DNA from: an uncultured Ruminococcus sp. | GTDB taxonomy: Bacteria; Bacillota; Clostridia; Oscillospirales; Ruminococcaceae | Length of the DNA stretch: 8,077 bases | Assembly (NCBI GenBank): GCA_945876155.1 | Contig: CAMCMW010000053.1 | Span: 1 to 8,077 of the forward strand | Direction of reading: 5' to 3' | In this document: one piece after another, positions 1 through 6,785 of the stretch | How positions within the stretch are numbered: the stretch's first letter is position 1 | Layout of the letters: the number at the start of each line of letters is the position of its first letter | Position numbers and translations under genes: made by a program | Notes under the pieces: model-generated | Told to the model about the DNA's origin: nothing | What the model saw: the letters and a program-made list of their open reading frames with translations, nothing else | Database searches by the model: none

Positions 1-1176
1 AAGTCTTATACTATTGCTGTTTCCAAGATGAAGCAAAGCATTTTCCGGAACTGCTTCCATGAATTTTTTTACTGCATATAAATCAGAATATTCCGGTTCC
101 GGAACAGGTAAACTGTCTGTGAAACTCTTCCAGGTATCATAATAGCTGTAATCCTTTCTTTTTCCCGGTGCAAGCTCAGCCATAATTTTAAAGAAGTCAA
201 ACGATGAGCCTTCAAAAATTTCAGTGAGCTTTTTATACGGGTCTGCAACATTTCCTTCAGGACTTACAAGCCAGTGGTCAAATGACCACATACTTTTGAG
301 TGCACCCTTGTAATCGGAAAGGAAATTGCCGTTTACAGAAATAACTATTTCAGGAATACATTCGCTGAAACTGCTGTTTTTAAAATGAGGTGCATTGTCT
401 ATATCAACACTGCCTTTGCATGAGAAATTGGACATAAGCTCTGTTCCGATAACACAGTTGTAGCTGTCAAAAAAATCTTCAACAGCTTGTCTGTATTCAT
501 CATTTACCGGAGGATTCTGACCATAAATTACAAGGATTTTCTTTGCATTATAGAGTTTCTCAGCTATTTTCTTCATTTCACTGAGATTATGAACCATAGT
601 ACGGTTAATCTTTCTTACATCCGGAAGCTTTTCTGCGGAAAAATCAGTTTCTTCAGGTCCTATACCTACCTGCATATTTATATGAACAGGACCTGTTCCA
701 TTATGATTTAACTCAAGCAATGCCTCATTAACAGCTCTTACGGAATAATCATAATCACGCTGACATTCTATAATTGGAATATTAACTGATTTTTTCGTAA
801 TTTCCGTAAAGTAGCTCATCTGAGGAATATCCTGATCCTCAAGCTGATTAAGACAATAAGCGTCTCTGTCTGCTGTTATTGCAACAACAGGCAGTTTCTG
901 ATAAAAAGCTTCTGTAATGGCAGAAACATAGTTACTTACAGCAGTACCCGAAGTACAGCATATTGCTACTGGCTCACGAAGTTTTTCAGCAAGTCCAAGT
1001 CCGAAGAATGCAGCACTTCTTTCATCAACTATTGAATAGCACTTAAAGAAATCGTCATTTTCCACTGATACAACAAGAGGAATATTTCTTGTACCGGCCG
1101 ACAGTACAATATGTCTGATTCCATATTTTTTCAGCAGTGCAACTATTATCTGAACATTTTTTATATTGGAATACAT
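1..1176 (-). CDS. MenD-like thiamine-diphosphate-dependent enzyme, 3' end beyond window
   Basis: Read in the reverse strand, the frame is open from an ATG at 1176 to the window edge, giving 392 residues of a protein that is usually about 550-580 in the MenD family. The N-terminal PYR domain (about 1-180) shows the MenD signatures SAGTRN (26-31), DERSAAFFGLGLA (51-63, with E52 as the expected cofactor-activating Glu), CTSGTAVSNY (74-83) and TADR (101-104). A central domain spans roughly 190-345. The frame breaks off just after GNSNSIR (385-391), which matches the GNSxxxR segment of MenD. The C-terminal PP domain with the GDG...N diphosphate/Mg site lies outside the window. MenD joins 2-oxoglutarate and isochorismate in menaquinone synthesis, but the neighbours here are glycan genes, so the substrate is uncertain. 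The start is firm: GGAGG lies 7 nt upstream, inside the last codons of the preceding pyruvyltransferase gene, which ends 2 nt away, suggesting translational coupling. Family call is strong; function is open. Confidence 0.85.
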   Translation of the reverse strand, partial: MYSNIKNVQIIVALLKKYGIRHIVLSAGTRNIPLVVSVENDDFFKCYSIVDERSAAFFGLGLAEKLREPVAICCTSGTAVSNYVSAITEAFYQKLPVVAITADRDAYCLNQLEDQDIPQMSYFTEITKKSVNIPIIECQRDYDYSVRAVNEALLELNHNGTGPVHINMQVGIGPEETDFSAEKLPDVRKINRTMVHNLSEMKKIAEKLYNAKKILVIYGQNPPVNDEYRQAVEDFFDSYNCVIGTELMSNFSCKGSVDIDNAPHFKNSSFSECIPEIVISVNGNFLSDYKGALKSMWSFDHWLVSPEGNVADPYKKLTEIFEGSSFDFFKIMAELAPGKRKDYSYYDTWKSFTDSLPVPEPEYSDLYAVKKFMEAVPENALLHLGNSNSIRL

Positions 1177-1178
1177 TT

Positions 1179-2351
1179 TCAGACCTCCAGTTTTAAAAAT
1201 TCATTTTTAGCGTCATACGCTTTTTGACGGTATTGCTCCAGATTCTTTCTGTATATATCTCTTGTCTTTTCTTCATTACTCTGAAGATATAAAAATGCTT
1301 TAAGAATGTCATCTTCTCCTGACAGGTTTTTACAGTTTACCACCAACTGAGGATCCAGTCCAAGATCCCTTGCTATTCCCCTTGACTTTATAGAGTATCC
1401 CAGTGCAATAGCCGGTACTGCCATTGAATATGCAGAAATCATAGCATGAGTTCTTGCACCAAGGAAAAATCTGCATTTGCCGATAATATATCTTATCTGG
1501 CAGTACCCCAGTTTTTCTGTATCAAGATAATGAACTCTGCCTGTTTCAGAATATTTCTCCTCAATCATTCTGCATACTATACGGTCATCCTGATCCTTCC
1601 AGAAAACGTGTGGGATAAGTACAATATCCATTGATGATTCTGATATTACATAGTCAATTAATCGGCATATATTTCTGGTAAAAAGAGAAGAAAATGAAAC
1701 ATCATCTCCTACAAAATTACTGAGGTTCAGTCCGATGCAGTCTCCTGAACCGGAAAAATACTCCGGCAGTTCACATTCTTCGCTGTTCAGAACAAATGCA
1801 GGGTCAGGTACAAGGGAAACCTTATCGCTGCCGACAACAGGACTAAGCGCCTCAACAGTCAGGCTTTCTCTTGCCATTATTTTTGAAAATTTTTTCAGGG
1901 TAGCGATTTTTTCGGGAGTAAGATTTTCTTTTCCGACAGAGCAACCCCAGAGCATCGTTTTAACGCCCTTTTTATGAAGTACATCATTTATGTAAATGAC
2001 TTCGTTGTTGTCATAACAAAACATATCTCCGCCTGTAGACAGCTCAATGTCATCCGGTTTTATGGATCTCAGAACTTTTTTATATTCATTTGAATATATA
2101 AAGGATTTTTCCTTATTGAATTTTCTGTAAATCTTCCTTCTCAGACGAAAGAAAAAAGAAGTTACGTCAGCACTGCCGCTCATTGTTTTAAGTGTGACTA
2201 TCCTGTCAAGTCCCAGGGAACTGTCAAGAGCATAGTCATTTGTATATGCGACAACATCTTTTATGTCAAGCCCCAGAATCTGCATTGTTCCACGGGTAAT
2301 AGCTTCACAGCCTCTGTTTCCGCTGTCCTTATGTGAAAGTAAATGTATCAT
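1179..2351 (-). CDS. Polysaccharide pyruvyltransferase family protein
   Basis: This 390-residue cytoplasmic protein looks like the polysaccharide pyruvyltransferase family (CsaB/WcaK type, Pfam PF04230), whose characterised members move a pyruvyl ketal from phosphoenolpyruvate to a sugar of a surface glycan; some members are uncharacterised. Visible family marks are the N-terminal GNRGCEAITRG (11-21), STGGD (105-109), the mid segment LWGCSVG (134-140), ARES (160-163), PDPAFVL (182-188), IPHV (246-249), and the C-terminal block GARTHAMISAYSMAVPAIALGYSIK in pieces at 298-322, with the R-x-H pair at 300-302. There is no signal peptide or membrane segment. The frame can be extended two codons to a TTG at 2357, but the AAAGAGG site at 2361-2367 sits only 3 nt from the TTG and 9 nt from the ATG at 2351, so ATG is preferred. 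It lies 31 nt after the WbsX gene and 2 nt before the MenD-like gene. Pyruvylation as the actual reaction is inferred. Confidence 0.85.
   Translation of the reverse strand: MIHLLSHKDSGNRGCEAITRGTMQILGLDIKDVVAYTNDYALDSSLGLDRIVTLKTMSGSADVTSFFFRLRRKIYRKFNKEKSFIYSNEYKKVLRSIKPDDIELSTGGDMFCYDNNEVIYINDVLHKKGVKTMLWGCSVGKENLTPEKIATLKKFSKIMARESLTVEALSPVVGSDKVSLVPDPAFVLNSEECELPEYFSGSGDCIGLNLSNFVGDDVSFSSLFTRNICRLIDYVISESSMDIVLIPHVFWKDQDDRIVCRMIEEKYSETGRVHYLDTEKLGYCQIRYIIGKCRFFLGARTHAMISAYSMAVPAIALGYSIKSRGIARDLGLDPQLVVNCKNLSGEDDILKAFLYLQSNEEKTRDIYRKNLEQYRQKAYDAKNEFLKLEV
1184..1188 (-). promoter_or_regulatory. Ribosome binding site of the MenD-like gene, inside the pyruvyltransferase gene
   Basis: GGAGG on the coding strand, 7 nt before the ATG at 1176 and formed by the last Leu-Glu-Val codons of the pyruvyltransferase gene. 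It fixes the start and supports co-translation of the pair. Confidence 0.8.
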
Positions 2352-2360
2352 AAACAATAA

Positions 2361-2367
2361 CCTCTTT
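2361..2367 (-). promoter_or_regulatory. Ribosome binding site deciding the pyruvyltransferase start
   Basis: AAAGAGG on the coding strand lies 9 nt from the ATG at 2351 but only 3 nt from the alternative TTG at 2357. The spacing argues for the ATG. Confidence 0.65.
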
Positions 2368-2382
2368 CATTTCTGAAAATCG

Positions 2383-3543
2383 TCATACAGCAGAATCAAT
2401 AGCTCTTTTAAGCGCCTCAAGATAGCTGTATCCGTATTTTTCATCTGGTTCCAGATATGCTCCTTCTGCCCATTCATTCCAGGCATTTATAAATATCAGA
2501 TCAAGCGCACTGTCTTTTTTCAGAAGTTCTTTCATATAGCCTTCAAATTTTTCAGGAGTTGAGCCGTGATAAACTTTTCCGCAGACATTGCGGGCAGTAT
2601 TATCCCATGCTGTAAATGCACCGTTAATAAGTTTCTCTCCATACGGCTCTTTATTTAAAATTACATCCCAGGTTTTATCATAGTCTTCTATTATCAGTTC
2701 CTTTTTAACTGGCTTGATATTAGCTTTCATCTTTTTTAAAGATTTCCATACTTTCTCAGCATGAACAGCTTTAAGGAAATTTTTGAATACAGCTTTTACC
2801 TTAGAATTCTTTCCATCATAGTTCTTATAAGCTTCTGTATATGATGCCATTACCGGTTCAAATTTAACAGTATAATCAATATTCAGGTTGTTTTCTGACT
2901 TATTGAAATATGATGCAGGAAACTGTCTTACTATAATAAGTCCGGGGAATCCAGCCTCAACAGCAAGTTTTTCAAAACAGCTGCGCATTTTGTTAAACTG
3001 CTCGATTTCCTCAGGTTTGTACACGACCAGTATCGGTGAACCGTTCCATGTGATATATCTTTCGTCCTTAAAGAAATCCAGAAGATACCGGAAATGTTTT
3101 TCCCAGTCTTTTTGTCCGCCGTAATCCTGTTCCATTATTATTTCACGGTTGCCGCCGTCCCAGTTTCTGCTCCAGTTTTCATTAGCCCAGCACAGACAGA
3201 ACGGAATATTCACTTTTTTGTTTGCAAGCATATTTTCAACTGGTTTTTCAAGAAGTTTTTTACCGCCTTTAAACCAGTAATGATAATAGCAAAAACCGAA
3301 TACACCATGTTTCTGTGCAAGTTCGGCTTGTTTTTCCATTACAGTTACATCAGTTAAATCATAATAATTCTCATTAAGCGGAGTTTTAGGCTGATAATGT
3401 CCCTCAAAAAGTGGTCTGGCTTTCCGGGTATTTGTCCATTCTGTAAAACCTTCTCCCCACCATTTATCATTTTCAGGAATTGTATGAAATTGCGGAAGGT
3501 AAAGCGCTATTATTTTTTTTTCTCTATTAACATTAAGTTCCAT
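2383..3543 (-). CDS. WbsX-family protein (GH99-like fold), glycan assembly or processing
   Basis: The 386-residue product matches the family called Glycosyltransferase WbsX (PF14307), common in O-antigen and capsule clusters. Supporting motifs are YLPQFHTIPENDKWWGEGFTEW in pieces (15-36), FGFCYYHYWF (82-91), CWANENWSRNWDG (118-130), a strand with ILVVYKPEEI (171-180), and the C-terminal FINAWNEWAEGAYLEP (351-366). The length is typical and no signal peptide or membrane segment is visible, so it should act in the cytoplasm. The family is related to GH99 endo-mannosidases, and the EWAE at 357-360 resembles the EWHE motif that carries the two GH99 active-site glutamates, so a hydrolase or transglycosylase role is as plausible as the transferase name. 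The start ATG has GGAG 7 nt upstream, and the gene lies 18 nt after the polymerase gene. Codons 8-11 contain a run of nine A on the coding strand. Confidence 0.88.
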   Translation of the reverse strand: MELNVNREKKIIALYLPQFHTIPENDKWWGEGFTEWTNTRKARPLFEGHYQPKTPLNENYYDLTDVTVMEKQAELAQKHGVFGFCYYHYWFKGGKKLLEKPVENMLANKKVNIPFCLCWANENWSRNWDGGNREIIMEQDYGGQKDWEKHFRYLLDFFKDERYITWNGSPILVVYKPEEIEQFNKMRSCFEKLAVEAGFPGLIIVRQFPASYFNKSENNLNIDYTVKFEPVMASYTEAYKNYDGKNSKVKAVFKNFLKAVHAEKVWKSLKKMKANIKPVKKELIIEDYDKTWDVILNKEPYGEKLINGAFTAWDNTARNVCGKVYHGSTPEKFEGYMKELLKKDSALDLIFINAWNEWAEGAYLEPDEKYGYSYLEALKRAIDSAV

Positions 3544-3561
3544 TATATATCTCCAATCATA

Positions 3562-4869
3562 TTATAATGTTTCAGAAAACAATTCATATAAATATGACAG
3601 CTTATCCGTTCTGGGTTTTCTGAAAATATCAATTTTTTTAGAAATACAGACTCCAATCATAAGTTCAAGATTTATTACCCATGGGAACTGCATTCCATAA
3701 GTTATACCTCCGAAAATTATAACCGAAAGTAAAAGTACATATTTGATATTTACTTTTCCTGATTTTACTATCAGCGAAACAAGCCATCCATAAAACAGCA
3801 AAAATCCAATCAAACCGGAAGCATACATATAATTCATTGGATCAGATTCAACTGACCAGTAGTCTATAAATAAATACTGATTAAAGAATCTCGTAAAAAA
3901 TGCTCCTGATCTGCCAATTCCGCATCCAAAAAGAAATTCCAGAATATTTTGTTTTCCGACTATCATCGGCCATGCGGTATAGTACTGTAAATGTGCCTGT
4001 GTACTTTTGTCATTTGTACTCTGAACACGTTCCAGTATTTCATTCAGTGCATACCGGATAAGCGGAACAATCTGAATTAATATAAAAACAGAAACAATTA
4101 CAATTATAATAGTTCTGATAAAAACTTTTGGATTTCTCATGCTTTTGATTGATCTGATTATCGTTCCTCTGAATACAGTCAGCATACATAGTACGAATAC
4201 TGCTGACAAAACCATCATTGTAGTACCGCTGCCGGAATAAAAAGCAATAAAAAATGCGGCAAACCAGACATACCATTTATTTAACATAAGAACTGATAAT
4301 ACTAAAGTCGGAGCAAGATTTATAGGGTGCCAGCACAAACCACTGATAACAAGCCTGCCGCCTTCATAGCGGCTGACACCGTAATCTCCGTTAGACATAT
4401 GAAGAATATTATCAAATACAATCTGATTTATATCAATACTTGCAAATTCATAAGCAAAAAACTGAAGCAGACACCATATTATATGTATATAACATGACAT
4501 ACGAAGACCGGATACAAATTTACTTATGCTGGACTTATCAAGCTGTTTTGCCTGTTCAGCGGATAAATACAAAACAATAAATTCAAATAAAGCAACCATT
4601 GATATTTTAATGTTATAAGTATCCGACATGGGCAGAAATAAATTCAAAAAACTTGTTACAGTAACTGATATGATAAATCCCAGAAACAACGGATTGACTT
4701 TTATCAGGATTATTTTCTGTTTTAAAATGCAGACTGATATTATAAATACAAATGCTAATAGTGTTGAAAACTGAAATGATTTTATTCTAAAAATATAAAA
4801 TGTTGAAAAAAGACCCATAAGATACAAAACTAAATTTATCCATTTTATTAATAAATTCTGATTTGACAT
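3562..4869 (-). CDS. wzy: Wzy-type polysaccharide polymerase, multi-pass membrane protein
   Basis: The 435-residue product is very hydrophobic, with about 10-12 predicted membrane segments (roughly 11-28, 33-50, 57-78, 89-103, 124-142, 176-195, 199-211, 214-233, 250-271, 347-368, 376-392, 395-410) and a long polar loop at about 272-346. This is the layout of O-antigen/capsule polymerases, which join lipid-linked repeat units on the outer face of the membrane. Typical local features are SGSGTTMMVLSA (212-223), a proline-rich start to a membrane helix (HPINLAP, 181-187), and an acidic loop before a helix (SVESDPMNYMYASGLIGF, 339-355). Sequence identity within this family is low, so the call rests on topology and context; an O-antigen ligase is the main alternative. 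ATG at 4869 has AGGAAAGG 11 nt upstream and an in-frame stop shortly before it. It is the first gene after the only sizeable gap in the cluster. Confidence 0.82.
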   Translation of the reverse strand: MSNQNLLIKWINLVLYLMGLFSTFYIFRIKSFQFSTLLAFVFIISVCILKQKIILIKVNPLFLGFIISVTVTSFLNLFLPMSDTYNIKISMVALFEFIVLYLSAEQAKQLDKSSISKFVSGLRMSCYIHIIWCLLQFFAYEFASIDINQIVFDNILHMSNGDYGVSRYEGGRLVISGLCWHPINLAPTLVLSVLMLNKWYVWFAAFFIAFYSGSGTTMMVLSAVFVLCMLTVFRGTIIRSIKSMRNPKVFIRTIIIVIVSVFILIQIVPLIRYALNEILERVQSTNDKSTQAHLQYYTAWPMIVGKQNILEFLFGCGIGRSGAFFTRFFNQYLFIDYWSVESDPMNYMYASGLIGFLLFYGWLVSLIVKSGKVNIKYVLLLSVIIFGGITYGMQFPWVINLELMIGVCISKKIDIFRKPRTDKLSYLYELFSETL

Positions 4870-4971
4870 TGATAATTGTACCTTTCCTAAATAATATGGT
4901 TATCCTTTCAAATTAAAAATACAATAAAAAGGTGCTGTCTGAAAACCGGCTGAACATTATTAATAACTGAC
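4870..4971. other. 102-nt intergenic gap between GT2 and polymerase genes
   Basis: This is the longest non-coding stretch in the window and is strongly AT-rich. On the transcribed strand it reads through a C/G-containing part (about 4931-4951), then a T-rich run, then two purine-rich Shine-Dalgarno-like sites (GAAAGGA and AGGAAAGG), the second of which serves the polymerase gene. I looked for an intrinsic terminator and a sigma-A promoter. The only stem is 3 bp (GGT/ACC) before the T run, and no TTGACA/TATAAT pair with 16-18 nt spacing stands out. It could hold a weak internal promoter or an RNA processing site, but the sequence does not prove either. Confidence 0.4.
4881..4888 (-). promoter_or_regulatory. 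Ribosome binding site of the polymerase gene
   Basis: On the coding strand this is AGGAAAGG, 11 nt before the ATG at 4869. The spacing is slightly long but the site is strong, and no other start in the same frame lies between it and the ATG. Confidence 0.6.
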
Positions 4972-5907
4972 TTAAATCCAGAATACAAGCCACCAGCGAT
5001 TTTTTTCAATCAGACCATTTTTAAAATAAAATTTTATCCTTGTCATTTTATTTTTTGCAATTATACCTGCCAGAGAAGATAAAAACTCTTTTTCTTCATT
5101 TTTTAATTCAAGACTTTCACTCAGTACGCTGGCAAGTTTGCTTACATTATTAAGCCATTCTTTTTTTTCCTTTCCCTGACTTCCGGAAATGATTCTATGA
5201 AGTGTATTCAGAATCTTTTTTACTTTGGTGACTTTTTTAGCTCCTACAACATTCTCCTGATGCTGACGATAGAAAATCAGCGGTAAATCAACGTAAGAAA
5301 CTTTTCCTTCCAATGCAGCAATCAGAATAACCCAGATATCATGCATACCTATTTTTGTAATATCATTGCAGCACTTTGCTTTATTCACCAATTCACGGTT
5401 TAAAATCATAGTACAGCCAGGAGCCGCATTTTTCATAAGAAGTGATTTATAATCAGTACGGTAAGGGTTACGATCAGCATACTTCATAAATGAATCTGAA
5501 ATGATTTTGAGTTCTGAATCCACAACATAAAGATCAGAAAAAACAAGGCATGGCTTATCAGGATTTTCTGCTTCTGTTTTCTTCATTTCCTCAAATACTT
5601 TCTCAGTTTTTTCAGGAAGCCATACGTCGTCCTGATCACAGAACATTACATATGGCTCATTAACATATTTCAGCATCGACATGAAGTTTGCACACGAAGA
5701 ACCGGTCGGAGGATAATCAAACACTTGTATTTTACATGGATTCTTTGCCTGATATTCACGAATCACAGAAACTGTATCGTCGTGTGACCCGTCATCATGA
5801 ATATATATTTTCAGATTCGGGTAAGTTTGTTTTAATAATGAATCAAGCAATTCGCTCAAGTATTTTTCGCCGTTATATGTTGCCAGCAAAACAGCAATCT
5901 CATCCAT
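4972..5907 (-). CDS. GT2 family glycosyltransferase, rhamnosyltransferase-like
   Basis: This 311-residue GT-A fold enzyme starts with IAVLLATYNGEKYL (4-17), followed by the nucleotide-binding DDGSHDDT (38-45) and the metal-binding DQDDVW (91-96). Further along are GCTMIL (164-169), HDIW (189-192, the region expected to hold the catalytic base) and YRQHQENVVG (213-222). The last two are typical of the RgpB-like rhamnosyltransferase branch of GT2, so a dTDP-rhamnose donor is a guess rather than a finding. The C-terminal 90 residues are Lys-rich and end in a Trp-rich tail, likely peripheral membrane contact, with no clear transmembrane helix. It should add one sugar to the lipid-linked repeat unit on the cytoplasmic face. 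The ATG at 5907 has GGAGG 9 nt upstream, and the gene start overlaps the end of the preceding GT2 gene by 8 nt, which implies translational coupling. Confidence 0.88.
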   Translation of the reverse strand: MDEIAVLLATYNGEKYLSELLDSLLKQTYPNLKIYIHDDGSHDDTVSVIREYQAKNPCKIQVFDYPPTGSSCANFMSMLKYVNEPYVMFCDQDDVWLPEKTEKVFEEMKKTEAENPDKPCLVFSDLYVVDSELKIISDSFMKYADRNPYRTDYKSLLMKNAAPGCTMILNRELVNKAKCCNDITKIGMHDIWVILIAALEGKVSYVDLPLIFYRQHQENVVGAKKVTKVKKILNTLHRIISGSQGKEKKEWLNNVSKLASVLSESLELKNEEKEFLSSLAGIIAKNKMTRIKFYFKNGLIEKNRWWLVFWI

Positions 5908-6784
5908 TTTTCTGATCCTCCATCATCAACTGCCGGAACAATTCAAGGGAAGTCAGAACCCGTTCACATTTCTTCTTCATTTTTGCAGCGTATGAGCCTG
6001 CAACGGCGTCTGTTGCAACATCTTCATGATGATATACTTTTAGTGCCGGGTCATAAATCTGCAGCATACCGTCTCTGAGACACTCATAGTCCAGAATCTG
6101 TGCCTCACAGTAAAATTCTGTTTCCGGGAAAAGAGCATAATTTCTTTTGGCAATAAATAATTCAGAAAAAATCAGACACGAACCATGAAGAGTAACATTA
6201 CTCAGGCGTGAATCTATATATTTTTTCTTATTATCAGATTTTTTCTTTCCATAGTAAAGATTGTATATAAGCTTTGAACGGCGGAGCATACCCTTGATTT
6301 TAAGTTTTATGGTATTATTTTTTGTTTTTGTTACAGAATTAACGTGTTCATCAATTTCTGAAAGTGTACGTATATGATCAGTTTCCGGATTCTGATGCTT
6401 TTCTGCTGACGTGGAATACACATCAGGTCCGAGTACATAGAATCCTGTTTCTTTATATATATCATCCATTATGGTCAGAAAATCATGCTGCCTGATTTCC
6501 ATATCATTATTCATGGCAACAATAAATGACGGCTGAAAATTTTCCTTTGCATAGTTATATCCAAAATTAATTCCTTTTGCATAACCGGCATTTGTTTTAT
6601 TTTTTATAACTACAACACGGGAATCATTACTGAAAGTCTGTGTAATAACATCATAAGAATCATTTGGTGAACAATTATCTACCACAACAATACGCATTTC
6701 TCCGTTAACATTTTTCAGAATGGAGTTTACAGTATTTATTGTTTCTTCAGATACTAAATAATGCAATATTACAAAACAAGTCAT
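5900..6784 (-). CDS. GT2 family glycosyltransferase
   Basis: The 294-residue product is a second GT2 enzyme. It opens with a beta strand, CFVILHYLVSEET (3-15), then VVVDNCSPNDS (33-43), KTNAGYAKGINFGYNYA (63-79), and MNNDMEI (91-97), where the usual DxD is replaced by NND, as in many WbbL-type rhamnosyltransferases. HGSCLIFS (200-207), FPETEFYCEA (219-228) with DYE (232-234), and YHHED (251-255) complete the catalytic half. A Lys/Arg-rich insert at about 160-190 may touch the membrane surface. The open frame continues upstream to an ATG at 6847, but those 21 extra residues would overlap the kinase-like gene and precede the conserved first strand. ATG at 6784 lies 1 nt after the kinase-like stop and fits the family start. 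Its best Shine-Dalgarno (AAAGGA, 6797-6802) is 12 nt away, so expression probably depends on coupling. The sugar added is unknown. Confidence 0.87.
   Translation of the reverse strand: MTCFVILHYLVSEETINTVNSILKNVNGEMRIVVVDNCSPNDSYDVITQTFSNDSRVVVIKNKTNAGYAKGINFGYNYAKENFQPSFIVAMNNDMEIRQHDFLTIMDDIYKETGFYVLGPDVYSTSAEKHQNPETDHIRTLSEIDEHVNSVTKTKNNTIKLKIKGMLRRSKLIYNLYYGKKKSDNKKKYIDSRLSNVTLHGSCLIFSELFIAKRNYALFPETEFYCEAQILDYECLRDGMLQIYDPALKVYHHEDVATDAVAGSYAAKMKKKCERVLTSLELFRQLMMEDQKNG
5917..5921 (-). promoter_or_regulatory. Ribosome binding site of the second GT2 gene, inside the first GT2 gene
   Basis: GGAGG on the coding strand, 9 nt before the ATG at 5907 and within the coding end of the preceding GT2 gene, which stops after the new start (8-nt overlap). 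Confidence 0.75.
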
Positions 6785-6785
6785 C

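Noticed and set aside
69..251. Open frame of 60 codons on the minus strand
   Set aside because: It lies fully inside the MenD-like gene in another frame, has no family resemblance, and the MenD-like frame is clearly the real one.
487..711. Plus-strand open frame of 74 codons
   Set aside because: It is antisense to the MenD-like gene, has no Shine-Dalgarno and has a low-complexity product. The other plus-strand frames in the window (for example 1446-1634, 1735-1977, 2888-3124, 3094-3357, 5688-5915, 7324-7584) are shadows for the same reason.
1..1176. Calling the ThDP enzyme menD of menaquinone synthesis
   Set aside because: No other men gene is visible, the neighbours are all glycan genes, and several substrate-site residues differ, so the symbol would claim more than the sequence supports.
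4040..4276. Minus-strand open frame of 78 codons
   Set aside because: It is an out-of-frame reading of the polymerase gene with an odd Tyr/Cys/Asn-rich product and no start signal.
3562..4869. Calling the membrane protein a Wzx flippase
   Set aside because: The long polar loop at about 272-346 and the late acidic-loop-plus-helix pattern fit polymerase/ligase proteins. Flippases have a more even distribution of 12-14 helices with short loops.
4918..4952. Possible intrinsic terminator or mobile-element end in the 102-nt gap
   Set aside because: The only stem near the T run is 3 bp (GGT/ACC). The GGTGCTGTCTGAAAA string resembles some insertion-sequence ends, but I found no matching inverted copy or transposase remnant in the window.
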